Positions 1-23,021 of a stretch of DNA of 64,000 nt are shown here, in pieces; position 1 is the first letter of the stretch; the number at the start of each line of letters is the position of its first letter. A program made the position numbers and the translations under genes. The stretch is from Phylloscopus collybita (taxonomy: Eukaryota > Chordata > Aves > Passeriformes > Phylloscopidae): contig JAJNNQ010000019.1 in NCBI GenBank assembly GCA_027886175.1, positions 11,084,501 through 11,148,500 on the forward strand, written 5' to 3'. The notes below the pieces were generated by a model, which ran no database searches, was not told the origin of the DNA, and saw only the letters and a program-made list of their open reading frames with translations.

Positions 1-60
1 TCCTTCTCCTTTTCTTCCTTCTCCTCTTTCTTGTCCTTCTCCTCTTTCTCCTTATCTTCC
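1..60. repeat. Polypyrimidine tract at left edge
   Basis: An almost pure C/T stretch (A or G are nearly absent) made of degenerate TCCTTCTCCTCTTTC-like units. It runs into the window edge, so its true length is unknown. The short open frames across it are by-products of low complexity. Confidence 0.7.
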
Positions 61-3000
61 CGTCCAAACCCTACAGCAGGGCACAGAGGAAGGTTCATTG
101 CCTGTGTGCAGCATCCAGCACACACAAACCCTGCAGGCGTCCCTGGGCCCACACCAAACACTCACATTTCAGGATTGTCGACATTTCACCAAAGCCAAAG
201 AGCTCTGGGGCACGAGACAGTCACACCTACGGAACAGAGAGGACCTGAAGGAGCAACAAGAGAGTGGAGGAAGGTGAGTATTTCAGGGATGAAAACACCT
301 CCCTGGAACATTCAATTTTCACAGAGGCCCTGTAATTCCTACCCCCCAAAACAGCAGGGAAGGAGATCAGTCTGTGGCCTGCACAAAAACCAAAAGGACC
401 AGACCTTGTGCCCACCCAGGAAAGCAGCAAGTGGGGAGTGATGGAGGGAGAGAAATCTCAGGGCAAATGTGCAGGGAGATGTCTTAACCCCTCACCACGA
501 GCAGGTGCAAATTACAGAAGTATTTCAAATTAAATGATGAAGAAACAATAAAGAGCAGGTGTGGGGACTCCTAGGAATCCCCAGCAGAAAGGAATCCTTC
601 CCCGAGGGACAGGGTGATGGCAGAGAGGGAGATGGAGAGAGCAGCAAGCAGAGAAGAAGCCAAGAGTAAGGGTAAGAAAACTCCCAAGCATTGATTAGGT
701 GCCTGAAAGGTGACAGATGAAAAGAAAGGAAAGGAAACAGCTTGCTTTGAAAATAGGAGGCCCAAACAAAGCCTAAGAAATAGCCTGGGCAGAGGCTGGT
801 CAAACCCTCCCTCCATACACAGCCAGAGCAGCAGGGCTGAGGGGGGCAGGGAAGAGCAGATCCACCCCTGCTGCAGCAGGTAATTAGGAAATAGTTTCTC
901 TTCCAGCCAGTGATGCAGGAAGGCAGAATATTAATGCTTCCTTTTAATAGTTTTTAGCCACAAAATGACATCATCTGGTTGGTATTACTGGTGCTTTTGA
1001 AGGAGCCAGTTGCAGCCTCTGAACCAATAACATTGATTCGTATTTTCTAGGCAGGTTTTTAAACCCCCAGGATGCTGCAGGGGAGCAGGAAGCAGTGGGG
1101 TTTGGGGTGGCACTGGGGGAGAGGGAGTTTGGATGGGAAGGAAAGGAGTGTGGGAAGTGACTGATAGAAGATGTAATCAGTGCAAAGTTAAAATCTAATT
1201 AATAATGAACAGCAATCTAATTCATCTCCGTAATTAAGAAGTGCAACTACTAATTGAAAATAATCACATTCTAATCTAAAATCATTAAAAATAATCAAAC
1301 ATTAACAAAAGAAAAGGCAGCCCTGGGAAGGGGTAGGAGAAGGTGTAGGTGATGCTCTGACCCCAGATCCTGCTCACAAAAGCTACCCCACAGCTCCCAT
1401 GGTGTGCCCAGCCCCAAATCCATGACACCCCTGCCTTGTGCCTTCACTGCCAGAGGGGAGCAGTTAGGGAAAGCACAGATAAGTACAGGTAGGGGAGGCA
1501 CAGAGGTGGGCATCAAGCTTTGCACCAGCAGATGGCAACCAGACCAAAGTCCCGCAGGCAGGGCTGGGAAAGGATAGCTCTGCCCCAACACATGGCAAGA
1601 AATGCCTCTGAGAGAGGGGGGGCGGGGGGGCGGTTTAAACCCCTTTAATTCCCCTGCACTGCCACCTCTGTCCCTGGGGACCAACCCTGCTGATTTCCAA
1701 GAGATGGGGGGCTCTGACAAGCTCCTGTCTGGGGGGTGCCACTCAGCACCCTGTGCAGCCCCTGCTGTGGGTGCTGGCTCCTGATGGCTGCCAATGCCCA
1801 GCTTTTCCCATCCCATCCCATCCCATCCCATCCCATCCCATCTCAGCAGATCCAGTTTTGCCTGTTCTTCTGGGGCCTTGGCTACCTGGCATTTTGCACA
1901 GGCAGGTTTCCCTGCCCCAGATGAGCTGGTTTCCTAAAGCCCAGGCAGACAAACCAGCAAAACCCAGTGAGCAGCTGATGGTCCCCACAGACCAGCTGCA
2001 ATTGTCCATAGCCCAGCTGGGCATGAGGTGCAGCTGGATCAGACCTCTGGCTAATGGGGCAAACCTATTTATAGAAGGTATTTATACCCTTCTAGATGAA
2101 ACCTGAATGGCCTTACCCCTCCCAGGCACAACAGGCTCACAGTGAGCCCACTCCCATCTCAGCCAGGGGACTGAAGTCCTTCCCACAAGGCTCAGGCCCC
2201 CATTGCCATCCCCAAGACCACATGGAGCAGAGCTGCTCCTGCTGCACCCTCATTCACCCTGCTGTCCTGCTCTGCTTCTCCAGCCTGTAAAATACACAGG
2301 TGAGTCTGTAAATTCCCTGCATGGCATAAGGGAGAAAAGGAAGGGTCTTACCTAGAGCTGAAAAAGAAGTGATCTCCTCAATGACTGGCTGGCAGCGACC
2401 AGGGCTCCGAGTATTTGAGTGTTGCGGTCTCCTCCCCAGTCCCACTTTAGGAGCAGAAAAACTGGCTCTGCCATCCGTCATGGACAGCACGTGACACCGG
2501 AAACGTGACCTGTCCCACTGGTACCCACGAGAGGCACTGCCTCCAGCACAGGCAGGAGCAGAAAGACCTTTTGCAAGCAAGTCAGGGCAGCTCTGGAGGC
2601 TGCAGACATCCATGGGGACCAGGCCTGGGACCAGGGAGAGCACTGGGGACTCAGACTGGGAATGTGCTATGGTCAGGACCCTGCTGGAAGTGCAGAAAAG
2701 GGGCTTTGAGGGATGCCTCCGGTGGATGGAAGGTGTCAGGCAGCTCCAGGAGGTCCAGGTAAGGCTGGACCAGGTAGAGCTCAACAGTCCCAGCTCCCTC
2801 TGGTGCTTGTCCTTGCTGCTGGCTTTCACTCCAACATATCATTAAGTAAATACCTGTCAGCAGAGAGCAGTTACCAGCACATCTAAACACTTGCATAATG
2901 CACCTTCCCTCTAAGGCAATGCCCTCATTTCTAACAGCACCAGTACACGATAATAACAGTAACAATAGTGTCAGAAAGGGCTTGTGTACCCAGCTAATTT

Positions 3001-5000
3001 GTTTTCCCCACCTAATAAAAGGAATTAGCTCTCCCATAAGATTTGTCCCACTTAACGCCTTCAACTCTACAACAAAGTTGCTCCCACAATCCTTCGACTT
3101 TCATTTACAGTAATTGCAGGGTGTGTGGAGCCCCCTCCTACAGAGTGAACCTGTCTCTGAGTAACCCATGCAGGGAGCAAGCAGCTCTTCAGGATTCACT
3201 TGTCCCAAAAACCCGGCTATTTCTGCCCCAGACCTCCTCCACCACAGCCTGCACTGGCCCCAAACCCAGAGCAGGGATAGGTTTTAATGTCCTGGGGGGA
3301 TAAACCCTGGAGCAGCTCAGCCAAGCTGATGGCAGAGTCTCTGTTGCTGCCCAGTTTGCAGTCAGTAGCTCTGGTGCTCTTACAGACCTGCTTCAGCTCA
3401 CACACAAATCATTCAGGGAACTCCTGCTGCCAGCACTTGGCCTTGGGATAAATGCTGGCAGCAATCCCATCTGTGCCAGCATGACACAGCCACCAGGTCG
3501 GTGCAGCCAGGGAACTTGGTGGAGATGTGCACATGGAGCATCCTGAAAACAGGTCCAGGGAGGATCTGTTTGGTGTTGGGACAGCACAGGCATCCAACCC
3601 ATGCCTCTGAGCAGCTCCTGCCACCTGAGGAGGATCCTTCCCCACAAATACCAAACTCAAACTTATTTTTAACTGGAGACCTCATTGCTCACTTCCTGCC
3701 AGCCCCAGCTGGGCTCTCAGTCCTCTGATGGCTCCAGCATCCTCCAGTGAGAGCAGCCCAGGGGACAGCCCTGCCATTGCTCTCTGACACAGGGACACAA
3801 AGCGTCACCCACGGAACCAGGACCCTCCTGACCAGCAGGCCAGGCTTCAGTCTCCAGCATCTTCCTGCAGCAGGATAGCACAGTGGCAGCCAAGGACACT
3901 TCTAGGTCCCAGCCCACAGGCTGCACAGGCTCTGGTCTCACCCTGCAGCAGGCACAAAACTCCCCTTGAAGGAGAGAAAGCAACATACCAGCCAGCACCC
4001 AAAACATCAGTGCATGGTAACCTCAGGCTGCTGTCATAGGAGACTCTCAGAAAACATGGACTGGCACAGTACAGGCCACCTTCTCCTCTGTTTCTGTGCC
4101 AAGGAGCCTTTGACTATAGGACACCCATCTCTGCTTAGGTCACATCATCACAGACCACTCTTTATTTTGGATTCAATGTACACTCCTGAGAAGGAAATGC
4201 CAGAGCCCTCCTCTTCCTGCCACGAGCTCCCCCGTTCCTGCCTCTGACTCATGCCCTTTAATTTGTGCTGTGGGTGACCTGGGACAGGTGTCCCTTTAGT
4301 CAGGGCTAGCAGTGGCAGCATAGCTGCTGCCTCTTCCAAATGAGGACAACTGCTCATCCTGCCTGAGGTTCTGCTGCTACTGACCATGCGTGTTTTAATA
4401 ATGGAAAATGAGTCCCTGGGAAGGTGGTTGGCAAGGCCTGGGAGCACATCCCAAAGCTCATTGGGAAGCCCAAGCCTTTTTTATGTTTTAAACCTTTCCA
4501 CAGCAGCTGCCAGGAAGCAGCTTTTACAGCTGCAACTAACAGAATCACTCCCAAGGAAAGAAAACAATTGTGGAAGGCTTTTTTTTTCCCCTGCAAGTCA
4601 CTGCCAGCATCTTAGCTGATTCTTATCTATTCTCAGCCACCTCTCACCTCCCTGAGCACTACCAGAAGTGTTCAAATTACTGTCAGCTCTCATTAGGTTC
4701 ACACAGAAGGCAAGGCCAAACAGGAAGACCTCCAGACAGTTGGATGCTGAATTCTGATGAATCCTTTGGGTGGAAAGATTTCAGCAACCGTGGAACTGTT
4801 GTTGTTGTCTATCTATTGCAGTCCTTGCACTGGCACACAAATGAAGCTGGTGCACATTGGATTATTGGCTGCTGTAACAAAATCCAGGTGGGCACATGAC
4901 TGAAGGAACTACTGTCTGCATGTCAAAAAAATCACCTCATTTCCTTTAATTATTAAACTACTCTACACTAAAGCCCTGCAGGTCAGTAGAATTTATCTGC
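61..5000. other. Intergenic sequence, no gene recognised
   Basis: No coding exon, RNA gene or transposon fragment was recognised on either strand. Open frames here are short, overlap each other on both strands and resemble no known protein. The stretch is moderately GC-rich and unremarkable apart from a TCCCA microsatellite near 1.8 kb. An ancient, heavily mutated repeat cannot be excluded by eye. Confidence 0.5.
1806..1840. repeat. (TCCCA)7 microsatellite
   Basis: Seven uninterrupted copies of the pentamer TCCCA (TGGGA on the other strand). Because the unit length is 5, it opens reading frames on both strands, which explains the short MGWDGMGW-type frames there. Confidence 0.9.
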
Positions 5001-6828
5001 AAAAAAGCAGCCGCTGCTTCATAAAATCCCATTACCTTTATTTCTTCTCTTCTGACGTTCCTATACATTTTGGCTTTCTGGCAGGAGCAAAGCTGCCTTT
5101 TTGCACTGACACAGGAACTGGGAGCTCATCTGTGGCAGCTCTCACTCCCCAGCCTGGCTTCAGAGCACTGTTTCTTGCCATGAGAAAAATCCGAGCTGTC
5201 CTGGCCCCAGAGCTGCACCCAGCTCTGCCCCAAAAAAACACAATCAAGGCTGAGGAAAAATCCCACAGTTCTTTTATTTCAGTCATGCCCACTGCTACCT
5301 TGATAGCTTTTAACTGAAATGGTTGTCAAAACAAATCCTTTATTTAATAATGCTATCAACCAAAAGAAGAAAAAATACAGATTTTATTGTAGTGCAGATT
5401 TTTTTACCCCAGACACACTCCTTTCAAGTCCAGTTTTAAGATGCTAGAAAAAGCTTTCTCTTTAGAGATCTGATCAGTCTAACCATGACTAAGGCAGGGT
5501 TTTTTCCATATATATAAAACCAGAGCATTAGCCAAAAGGTATTCTAATACAAAAAACCCACTTCTCCACTGCACAACTAGAGCAGAGGAATGTTCTAAGC
5601 CTTCAGTATAGCAGAGATGTGCAAGACCTGCTAAAACCCAGAGGATATTCAAAAGGGGATTTGAGCATCATTGTTACCAATGAGCAAGTGCAGAGGCAGG
5701 TGTGACAGTCACCTCTGATTAGCTATTATGGACTTCTTGAAATTCCATTTTAGCTGTGCATTCCTGCTCTTGTGATTCCAACAGAGGCTGCAGCCTCCCC
5801 ATGGGCAGGCTCAAAAGATAAAGGAACAAAGCAGGGAACTTGCACAGCACAAAGAAACAGATACCATACGTGGAGCAGCTTCTGAGGCAATTTAGGACTC
5901 CTACTAACAGAACCAAACTGCTGCCTCTCTCCCTGCTTTAATATATACCTTCCAAGAAGGAGCATTGCATTATAGTGTTTTTCCACAGAAAGAGAAGACA
6001 AGCAGTATGTGAGTCTGTGAACAGGCTGACATGTCAAGCTACACTGGAAAAGGGGAATCCTCCTGCTGAATTCTCTCATTAAAGTGCCCAAACACAAATC
6101 AATCCCTTTTAGCCAGTTCTGATTTATTGCTATAAAGCCAAGTACCTGGATTCTCAGGGCAAGATCAGCATTTTCCCAGCTCATGCTGAAGCGAGCACAG
6201 CATGAGACAATGAGAAACAGCCCCCTGGTGAGAGTCCTTGTCCCACATCCCTGAGTCAGTACAGACATCTCCAGGACATCTTCTCTTCAGCAACAACAGC
6301 TTGATCAGGAATCCTCTCTGCTCTATTCTAGGAACTGCAAGGTTCATAATCACAGAAATTTACCTTATCTTGCACCTCCTATCCAATATTCGCTTCAACA
6401 CGAATGCAGAGCTATCAGGAACCTAATTATGTCTGACTTAAAAATCACACCAGGATTTTAGCTAACTCTAACTAGCCAGCTGCTACTCTTCTCTTCAGCA
6501 CTGGAGAAGCTCTCTGGACTGTTAACACAAAGAGCTTATTAACACATACAGCAGAGAGATTTCAGTGAAAAGATACAGGCAGTCCATGAAACAGAGAAGC
6601 AATCTGCACTTTAAGTCTGTCACGTTGTCCACCAGCCTGGACTATGCTAATCACATCTCTCAGTGTGCTGTAAGAGCTGTCATTGCCAGACTGCACTTAA
6701 TCACCATTCTTGCAGCAGCAGTGAACAGAGTTCATCTTTTTCCCTTTAATAAGAGCCATTACATCATTCTCCAGCATGGAAACTATGAAGTGGAAAGGTC
6801 AAAAAGTTCTTAATTAGAAGGATTTTTA
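5000..6828 (-). other. FAM114A2: FAM114A2 3' UTR and downstream flank
   Basis: This is the stretch downstream of the FAM114A2 stop codon on the minus strand. It is AT-rich and has no coding exon. Minus-strand AATAAA hexamers (TTTATT on the plus strand) lie at 6825-6830 (overlapping the stop), 5339-5344, 5273-5278 and 5037-5042. The distal cluster would give a 3' UTR of about 1.5 to 1.8 kb. Which site is used cannot be decided from sequence alone. The extent is inferred. Confidence 0.4.
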
Positions 6829-14546
<7,718 letters not shown>

Positions 14547-14777
14547 CTACAAACGTCCATAGAAAGCAAAGCAAATAAAAGAATCACTCCCTTGCACTTT
14601 GACATTAGCTCAAGAGCATCACGTTGGTGTTTTAAATAATTAAACACAACAATGTTGCCACACGTACCCACATGTGTGTACACCAAATTATGTCTGACTG
14701 GAAGAAATGTCATACCTGGAAGTTTAAAGTCCCACAGGGACACGTAGCTTTATCTAACTGCCACACCCTCTCCACAG

Positions 14778-14829
14778 AAAAAAAAAAAACAAAAAAAACC
14801 AAAAAAACACAACAACAACAAAAAAACCA
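14778..14829. repeat. A-rich low-complexity tract
   Basis: Runs of A separated by single C or CC, then CAACAACAAC. It sits in the presumed first intron of FAM114A2, about 230 bp upstream of the start-codon exon on the transcribed strand, where it reads as a T/G-rich tract. Confidence 0.8.
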
Positions 14830-15722
14830 CAACAGTTTGCTAACTCAGAAAAACAAATGAAGGCACAAAAGGGCCTCAGATAATGAAATCCATTACACGT
14901 TCCACCAAAATAAAAGTGAAAACAAATCGCTTGGGATGGCTGGTTTGAGGAGTGTAGGAGACAAATGGGGACAGCTGTCAGAGAGCTGAGCAGGCAGGGA
15001 GGCAGCGACTGGGACACTTCTGTACCTGGGGATGAGCACTGCAGGGCACGAACCCCCCAAGAGCTGCGATGAGCTCCAGCTGCCACAGCAGCCGCCCCAG
15101 CACCACGGACCGGGGCTGGGGAGCTCACGAGCGGGGCTGTCACGCTGCTCTCGGGGCCCACGTGTCACCCGCCCGGGCTCCTGTGGCAGCAGCTGCGGGT
15201 GAAGTGACTTGCAGGGCCAGGCAGGGACAAACGGAGAGCCCCGGGGCCCCCGGGATCACACTGCGGTGACGCTGTGTCCCCGGCCAGGCGCTCACTGATG
15301 CAATCGGGGCAGCTGCCCCCGCCACGGGGCAGCGATGGCCTCGAGCGAAGGAAAGCGACAGCTCCGGGTGTGGGCTGGGGACCCCCACCCCATCTGCCCA
15401 GGACCCTCCACAGCGACTGCAGCGACCACGGCCCCCGGCTCAGCCCCGGCACCCTCCCCAGCCCGCAGCCCTGCAGGCCTCCCTGTGCCGCCGCGTCCCC
15501 GGGAGACCCCCAAAGTCCCAGAACCCCCACACGGAGCTGCCCCATGGGGCACCCCAAGTTCCCTAAAGCTCCCCGTGGGGCTCTGCCGCACAAGAAGCCC
15601 GCCAGGTGCCCACACCACCTCCCACCATGGTACCGCCTGCCCCACAGCGGCCCCCAAAGCGCGTCTCCCCGCGGGGCTCGCTGTGCCCCGCAGAGCCCCC
15701 CGACCCTGGGCCGCCCCTCACC

Positions 15723-15889
15723 GTCGGCGCGGCCCCCGCGGCTCCGGGCGGACCGAGACCAGCGAGGCCGGCGCAGAGCGGCCCCGGCGCTGCCCCGGAA
15801 GCGGCCTCAGCCCGGGGAAGCGCGTCCGGGCGGCGGGGCTGGCGGCGGTGGAGCTGCGGGCCAGGCCGGGCCGGGCACCTTCGTCCCGG
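15723..15889. other. Candidate interval holding both divergent first exons
   Basis: If the donors at 15722/15721 (minus) and 15889/15890 (plus) are used, the FAM114A2 and MFAP3 non-coding first exons and their start sites must lie inside or very near this roughly 170-bp interval, making head-to-head or overlapping transcripts. This is an inference from splice-donor quality, and other donors in the island are possible. Confidence 0.3.
15795..15804 (+). promoter_or_regulatory. ETS/GABPA-like site in the shared promoter
   Basis: CCGGAAGCGG matches the core of the ETS-family consensus (CCGGAAGY). It lies inside the 170-bp interval between the two putative divergent first-exon donors. Binding is inferred only. 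Confidence 0.35.
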
Positions 15890-16034
15890 TGAGAGTGGCG
15901 GTACCGCCAGGTTCACCTGGCAAGGTCGGGGTCGGGGGGCAGCGGCGGAGGGGGAGGCCGCGGGCCCATGTCCCGCCTCTCTGTTTTGGCGTGCAAATAG
16001 GGGAAATAGGGGCAGTAGGGAGGGCAGCGAAAGT

Positions 16035-16435
16035 GGTGGAGGGCCTCGAGGGGAAGCCACATGAGGAGCTACTGAAGCGGCCGAGGTCACTTGGTCTGGT
16101 CAGGCTGGAGAACGGGAAACAGGGCAGAGCTCATCGGGGTCTGCAGCTCCTCCCGAGGGGCAGCGGAGGGACAGCTCGAGCTCTGCCCTGTGTGACAGTG
16201 ACAGCACCCAGGGAACGGCTGGAGCAGGTTTAGGTTGGAGATCAGGGAAAGGTTCTTCTCCCAGAGGGTGCTGGGCACTGCCCAGGCTCCCCAGGGAATG
16301 GGCACAGCCAAGGCTGCCAGAGCTCCAGGAGCCTTTGGACAGCGCTCCCCAGCACGGGGTGAGGTTTTTGGAGTGTCCTGAGCAGGGCCAGGAGTTGGAC
16401 CGGATGATCTTTGTGTTTTTCTTCCAACTCAGAAC
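16035..16435 (+). mobile_element. CR1 LINE 3' end fragment, sense orientation
   Basis: The fragment carries typical avian CR1 3' motifs in order: GAGGAGCTACTGAAG, GGTTTAGGTTGGAGATCAGG, AAGGTTCTTCTCCCAGAGGG, AGGCTCCCCAGGGAATGG, GGCCAGGAGTTGGACCGGAT, GATCTTTGTG and CTTCCAACTCAGAAC. It is 5'-truncated, as most CR1 copies are. It abuts the right edge of the CpG island, inside the presumed first intron of MFAP3. The minus-strand 279-residue open frame over it is not a gene. Confidence 0.88.
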
Positions 16436-16439
16436 ATAC

Positions 16440-19400
16440 TGTGTGTTTGTGTTTCTGGCATGACGTCATGCCCCGGTGACACCAGCCCGCCTGACGCCAC
16501 CCGCTGGTGCCCTGGGCTGCGGTGTGTTCGTGTCGTGTGTCCCACTGCCACCGCCGGCCCGGCGGGACCAGCGCTCTTCCACCAGTGAGCTTGCAGCCTG
16601 CAGGGGCTGTGAGGACAGGGTAATGTGAAGTGAAACTTTGTGCCCGATCGCTTTTAGCTGACAAGGCAAAAACCCTGTTCTGGTGCGCAGCCGATGCCGT
16701 GTCGTGGCGAGTTAGCCCGTGACAGGTGTCAGGCAGCCAAGAGATAAACACAGCAAAACACCCTGTCGTGTCGGGCAGACAGGGGATGTGCACGGGAAAA
16801 CAACAAATCCCATCAGGCAGCGAGGCTGGCCCTGGGGTGTTGTGGATTTGCCTCTTAGGTTGGTTTCTGGGCCGTGGGTGCCGCCACTCCCCCGCAGAGC
16901 TTTGGCTGGTGCCAGCAGGAGGCGAGCCCTCCCTGCAGCCTGTCCTATGCTGGGAGCACCCAGAATGGCTCTTGTCTGTGTTCACAAACTTCCCAAGAGT
17001 TCCTGTCTTCGGGGCTCTGCCAAAATGCATCTCCCGGGTTTGACAGAGGATCGGGAGGGCTTGCAAATGGTATTTCTGCAAGACATCAGCAGCCTGTGCT
17101 CTGTCAGGTGTGTGTCAGTTTATTGCCTCACATTACTCCAGGTATGAAGTGATGTTATAAGCAGTGAATGTAAAACCATGTAACTTGCAACCTCTTGGGC
17201 CCCAATTTTGCAGTGCCATATAAATGTGTGCAATTTTAAGTACTATCAGCGCTTCCACTGACCTCAGTGGGACTTCTTAGAGTGCTCTAAGTTAGACACA
17301 AATACACTTCTTCAGGGTAGGAGCCAAGGATGACTCATACAAGCACATGCATCACAGATTTTTATCTTTCCACTGCTATTTGTTGTTACAACTTATGGTT
17401 TAATAAAGGTTAAATGTGTTGAGCTCAGCTTCAGGTTCAGTTGTAAAATAGCCAGTTTCTATTTTGGCACATTTCATCTTGATTGAGCTTAACACTTTGT
17501 TGAAGAATTGTGATGTTGGCACTGATCGTGCTTTATCCTTTTTGGGTCTCTTTATCAGCTCCAGCAGCTGTTTTGCATAAGTGGAATGGATGAAGAATAT
17601 GGATTTTGCAAATCATTTTATTGTTCCCAGCACTCGGCACTGAGAGATCATTGTCTGCTTAGCAATAATGGCTTTTCCAAAAGACAAACAATTTCTAATA
17701 AATCAGACCTCGAAGAATTTAATAGTAAAATTAAATGACCCATCACCAATGGTTTATGCATTATGCAGGCTCAGTGCAAGTATAGTGGAGAGCATATGCA
17801 ATTACTGAAGATAATTATTCTTATGAGGGAAAATGTTGCTGAGTATTTCTTGTGTTAAATAAATGAGTGAGATTCCTAATGTCATTTAGGAGAGACGTCA
17901 CAGACGCTTGGAAACCTTAACAATTCAAATTTAATAATTTAAAATGACAATAGCACAGGCAAAGTACAAGAGGCACTGGGATTATTCTCTAATAAATCTA
18001 AAGTATCAGTTGGGAGGTTATTGTTTTAGAAGACGGGAGGTTATTATGTGCCTGTGATTCAAGGGTGAGGATGAGGGTTTGTGTTTGCTGCAGAACTTCG
18101 TCAGTTTTATTTGCATCACTTGACTGTGAAGTCAAGTCTGATGCATGCAAAAGTGCATTTTTAGCTGAAGGCAGCTGGGTGATAGAGTGATGTCTGCTGA
18201 GGGTCTGCAACCACAGCACCTTGCTTGCCACCACAAGCTGTGACAGACCTTTAAAGCAACCCAAATGTCCACAAACCACTACCAGTCCACAGTCTGTCTG
18301 TGTGAGGTCTGCATAAGGTTGTCGAAACAAGCAGTCAGTGTCAGGTCAAAACAGGTCAGTGTCAGCAACCTTTTGCAGGCTCTGAAACGCTCTGAAAATA
18401 CCAGGGGTCTAAAAATGGAAGGTTAAAACCACTCCCTCAAACAGAAGAATAGTTGTTGATCAACAGCAGGCTTAGTATTTTTTTTTCAGACCTGTGCTGT
18501 TGCTGTCAATAGGATGCTCTTCTTCAGAGGCAGCAGGACTCAGTAACGCTTTCCCTAAAGTGTAGCTGGTGAAAAACAGGAATGAAAGAGGCCTTGGTAG
18601 TGGTTTTAACTGTTTAGCTGTGGGAAAGTAGCTTCTCCAGCACAATGGTATAATTGAGTTCACTGCACTAGTCTCATCTTAAATGAAACAACAAGAGGCG
18701 TGATAGAAAACAGAGTGGGGCCAATGATTAAAAAAAAAAAAAAAGGCAGATGAAGGGATTGTTTCTTTACAGACAAACAAGTAGGGAGCCTGTTTTCCAG
18801 TTTCTCTTGCAGGATTCAGTGTGTGAGTTGGTTAGTCAAGCTTGAAGGAGAGTTGGACACAGCTGTCTTCTTTGCCTTCTTTGTTAAACTGGTTTTGGCA
18901 ATAGCCGCAACAGAAATGGAAATGGGTCAGATAACACATTTCTCATCAGATGTCAGGTCTGGAATCTGGTTTGACCTTCGACAAATTAACTTTCACTGAA
19001 AAAAATTCCCAGTCTGGATTGCATCAGCAGAATTCCCCCTTTTGAATATGCTTAGTTTGTCTCTGATGAAAGACAATGACTAGAAATCACCTTGATGCTT
19101 GTTACATTATTTTTCCGAAGTGCTCTAGATAGTGTTAACTGATAATTGTAGAAGGATGAAATGTGTCTGTCTGCATTATTTATTAAGTAAATGGGTCCTT
19201 TTGTATTGTGATATTTATGAAATTCCCTTCCACTAACATCTGTTATTTGTAGAAGAAAAGGTGATAAATTTGAAGTCACACAGTCAATGGTATGAAGTGA
19301 GGTATTTTTGGGGATAACATTTGAGCTTGTGGCTTCTGTACTTTGTAAATGTTTTTTTCAGGTTCTGGAGCAGTCTAAACAGAATCATAACTTCAGGGAA

Positions 19401-20438
19401 TGCATATTGCATTAGAAATTTTCTTGAATCAATCTTCCAGGAAAATTGATTACAGATTGTTTCTTATCAGTGTCATCTCACTTTGTTACAAGTTGGTTTA
19501 TTCTGTCTTATGTGCAAAAGACAGAAAATTAAAGGCTGTATCCTAATGTCTTAAAATATCTTTTGTGCACATTATTTGAAGAGTATCTGTCCCTAGACAA
19601 AACAGTTTTTCACATTGCTATGAAGTTTGGGTGGAGAAGTCAATGGAGAATATAGCACTGCTGAGATGGATCAGCATAAACGAAAAGATTTGCAACAGGA
19701 GCTCATTGTAAAACAAGCAAGAATAGCAGGAAGCAGACTTAGAAAATGCAGCAGCGAGATACTGCAAAAAAGGAAATACGTGTAGGCATCAGTGTCCTGA
19801 TGTTCAGAAAAGGACTTCCTCTTCTGGCTGTAGAAAACAACTAGGAGACTTTTCCCAAGTAATTAAATCATATTATATAGTATTTAGACATCTAATACCA
19901 ATTGTGCCCCTAAAATCAAGTAAGTAGATGTAAATGCTAAAAATTAGATGTGTGTGTGTGTATGTGCTTTGGTTTTTCTCTGGATGGTAAATGAAAGATT
20001 GGTTTTAGAAAGCCAGGGCTTAAAAGCACTTTGATATTGGTGGAGAGGGAGGCAGAAATTACATCCTCTTTCTCGCTTTTCTTCCTCTATTAAGAAGGCA
20101 CTTTTTCTCTGGTAACAAATGCAGAATCCGCTTTTAAAGATAATTGTGCATTTCAAGTAGTCTGAACAATTTGTTCTTTTTGTAAAACCTTTTTCCCCTT
20201 AATGATTATTGTTCCAGAGATTATTTATTTGGTTGGGAAGATGAACATCTAGTGGACTGGAGGTTGTGCTAATGCCTTCTTACCCTCATTTTATTACTGT
20301 GTTCTGAGCAAAGCTCTGATTTGGAACCTTTCAGCTGACAGTTTATATTATGCTAATCGAAATCTGTTTACTGGAAATTAAATTTGAATACATGGTAACC
20401 TTGCTGTCATTAATAAACTTACTGCTTTTTTTTTTCAG
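16440..20438 (+). other. MFAP3: MFAP3 intron 1 (non-coding)
   Basis: This is AT-rich intronic sequence between the CpG island and the first coding exon. No further exon was recognised. It contains an A15 run at 18730-18744 and a short GT run near 19950. An additional 5' UTR exon could be hidden here, since non-coding exons cannot be seen without transcript data. Confidence 0.5.

Positions 20439-23021
<2,583 letters not shown>

Larger units (their letters stand above)
15050..16030. promoter_or_regulatory. CpG island / putative bidirectional FAM114A2-MFAP3 promoter
   Basis: This GC-rich stretch is dense in CpG, in sharp contrast to the AT-rich introns on both sides, and lies between two divergently oriented genes. 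On the minus strand, a good splice donor GACG|GTGAGG at 15722/15721 could end the FAM114A2 non-coding exon 1. On the plus strand, CCCG|GTGAGA at 15889/15890 could end the MFAP3 exon 1. A GABPA/ETS-like CCGGAAGCGG at 15795-15804 lies between them, a motif common in bidirectional promoters. No TATA box is evident. Exact transcription starts are inferred, not seen. Confidence 0.7.

Noticed and set aside
15274..16233. 319-residue plus-strand frame across the CpG island
   Set aside because: High-GC sequence rarely contains stops. The frame runs from the promoter into the CR1 fragment and has no recognisable domain.
16242..17081. 279-residue minus-strand frame
   Set aside because: It overlaps the CR1 fragment in antisense and continues into intron sequence; no homology recognised.
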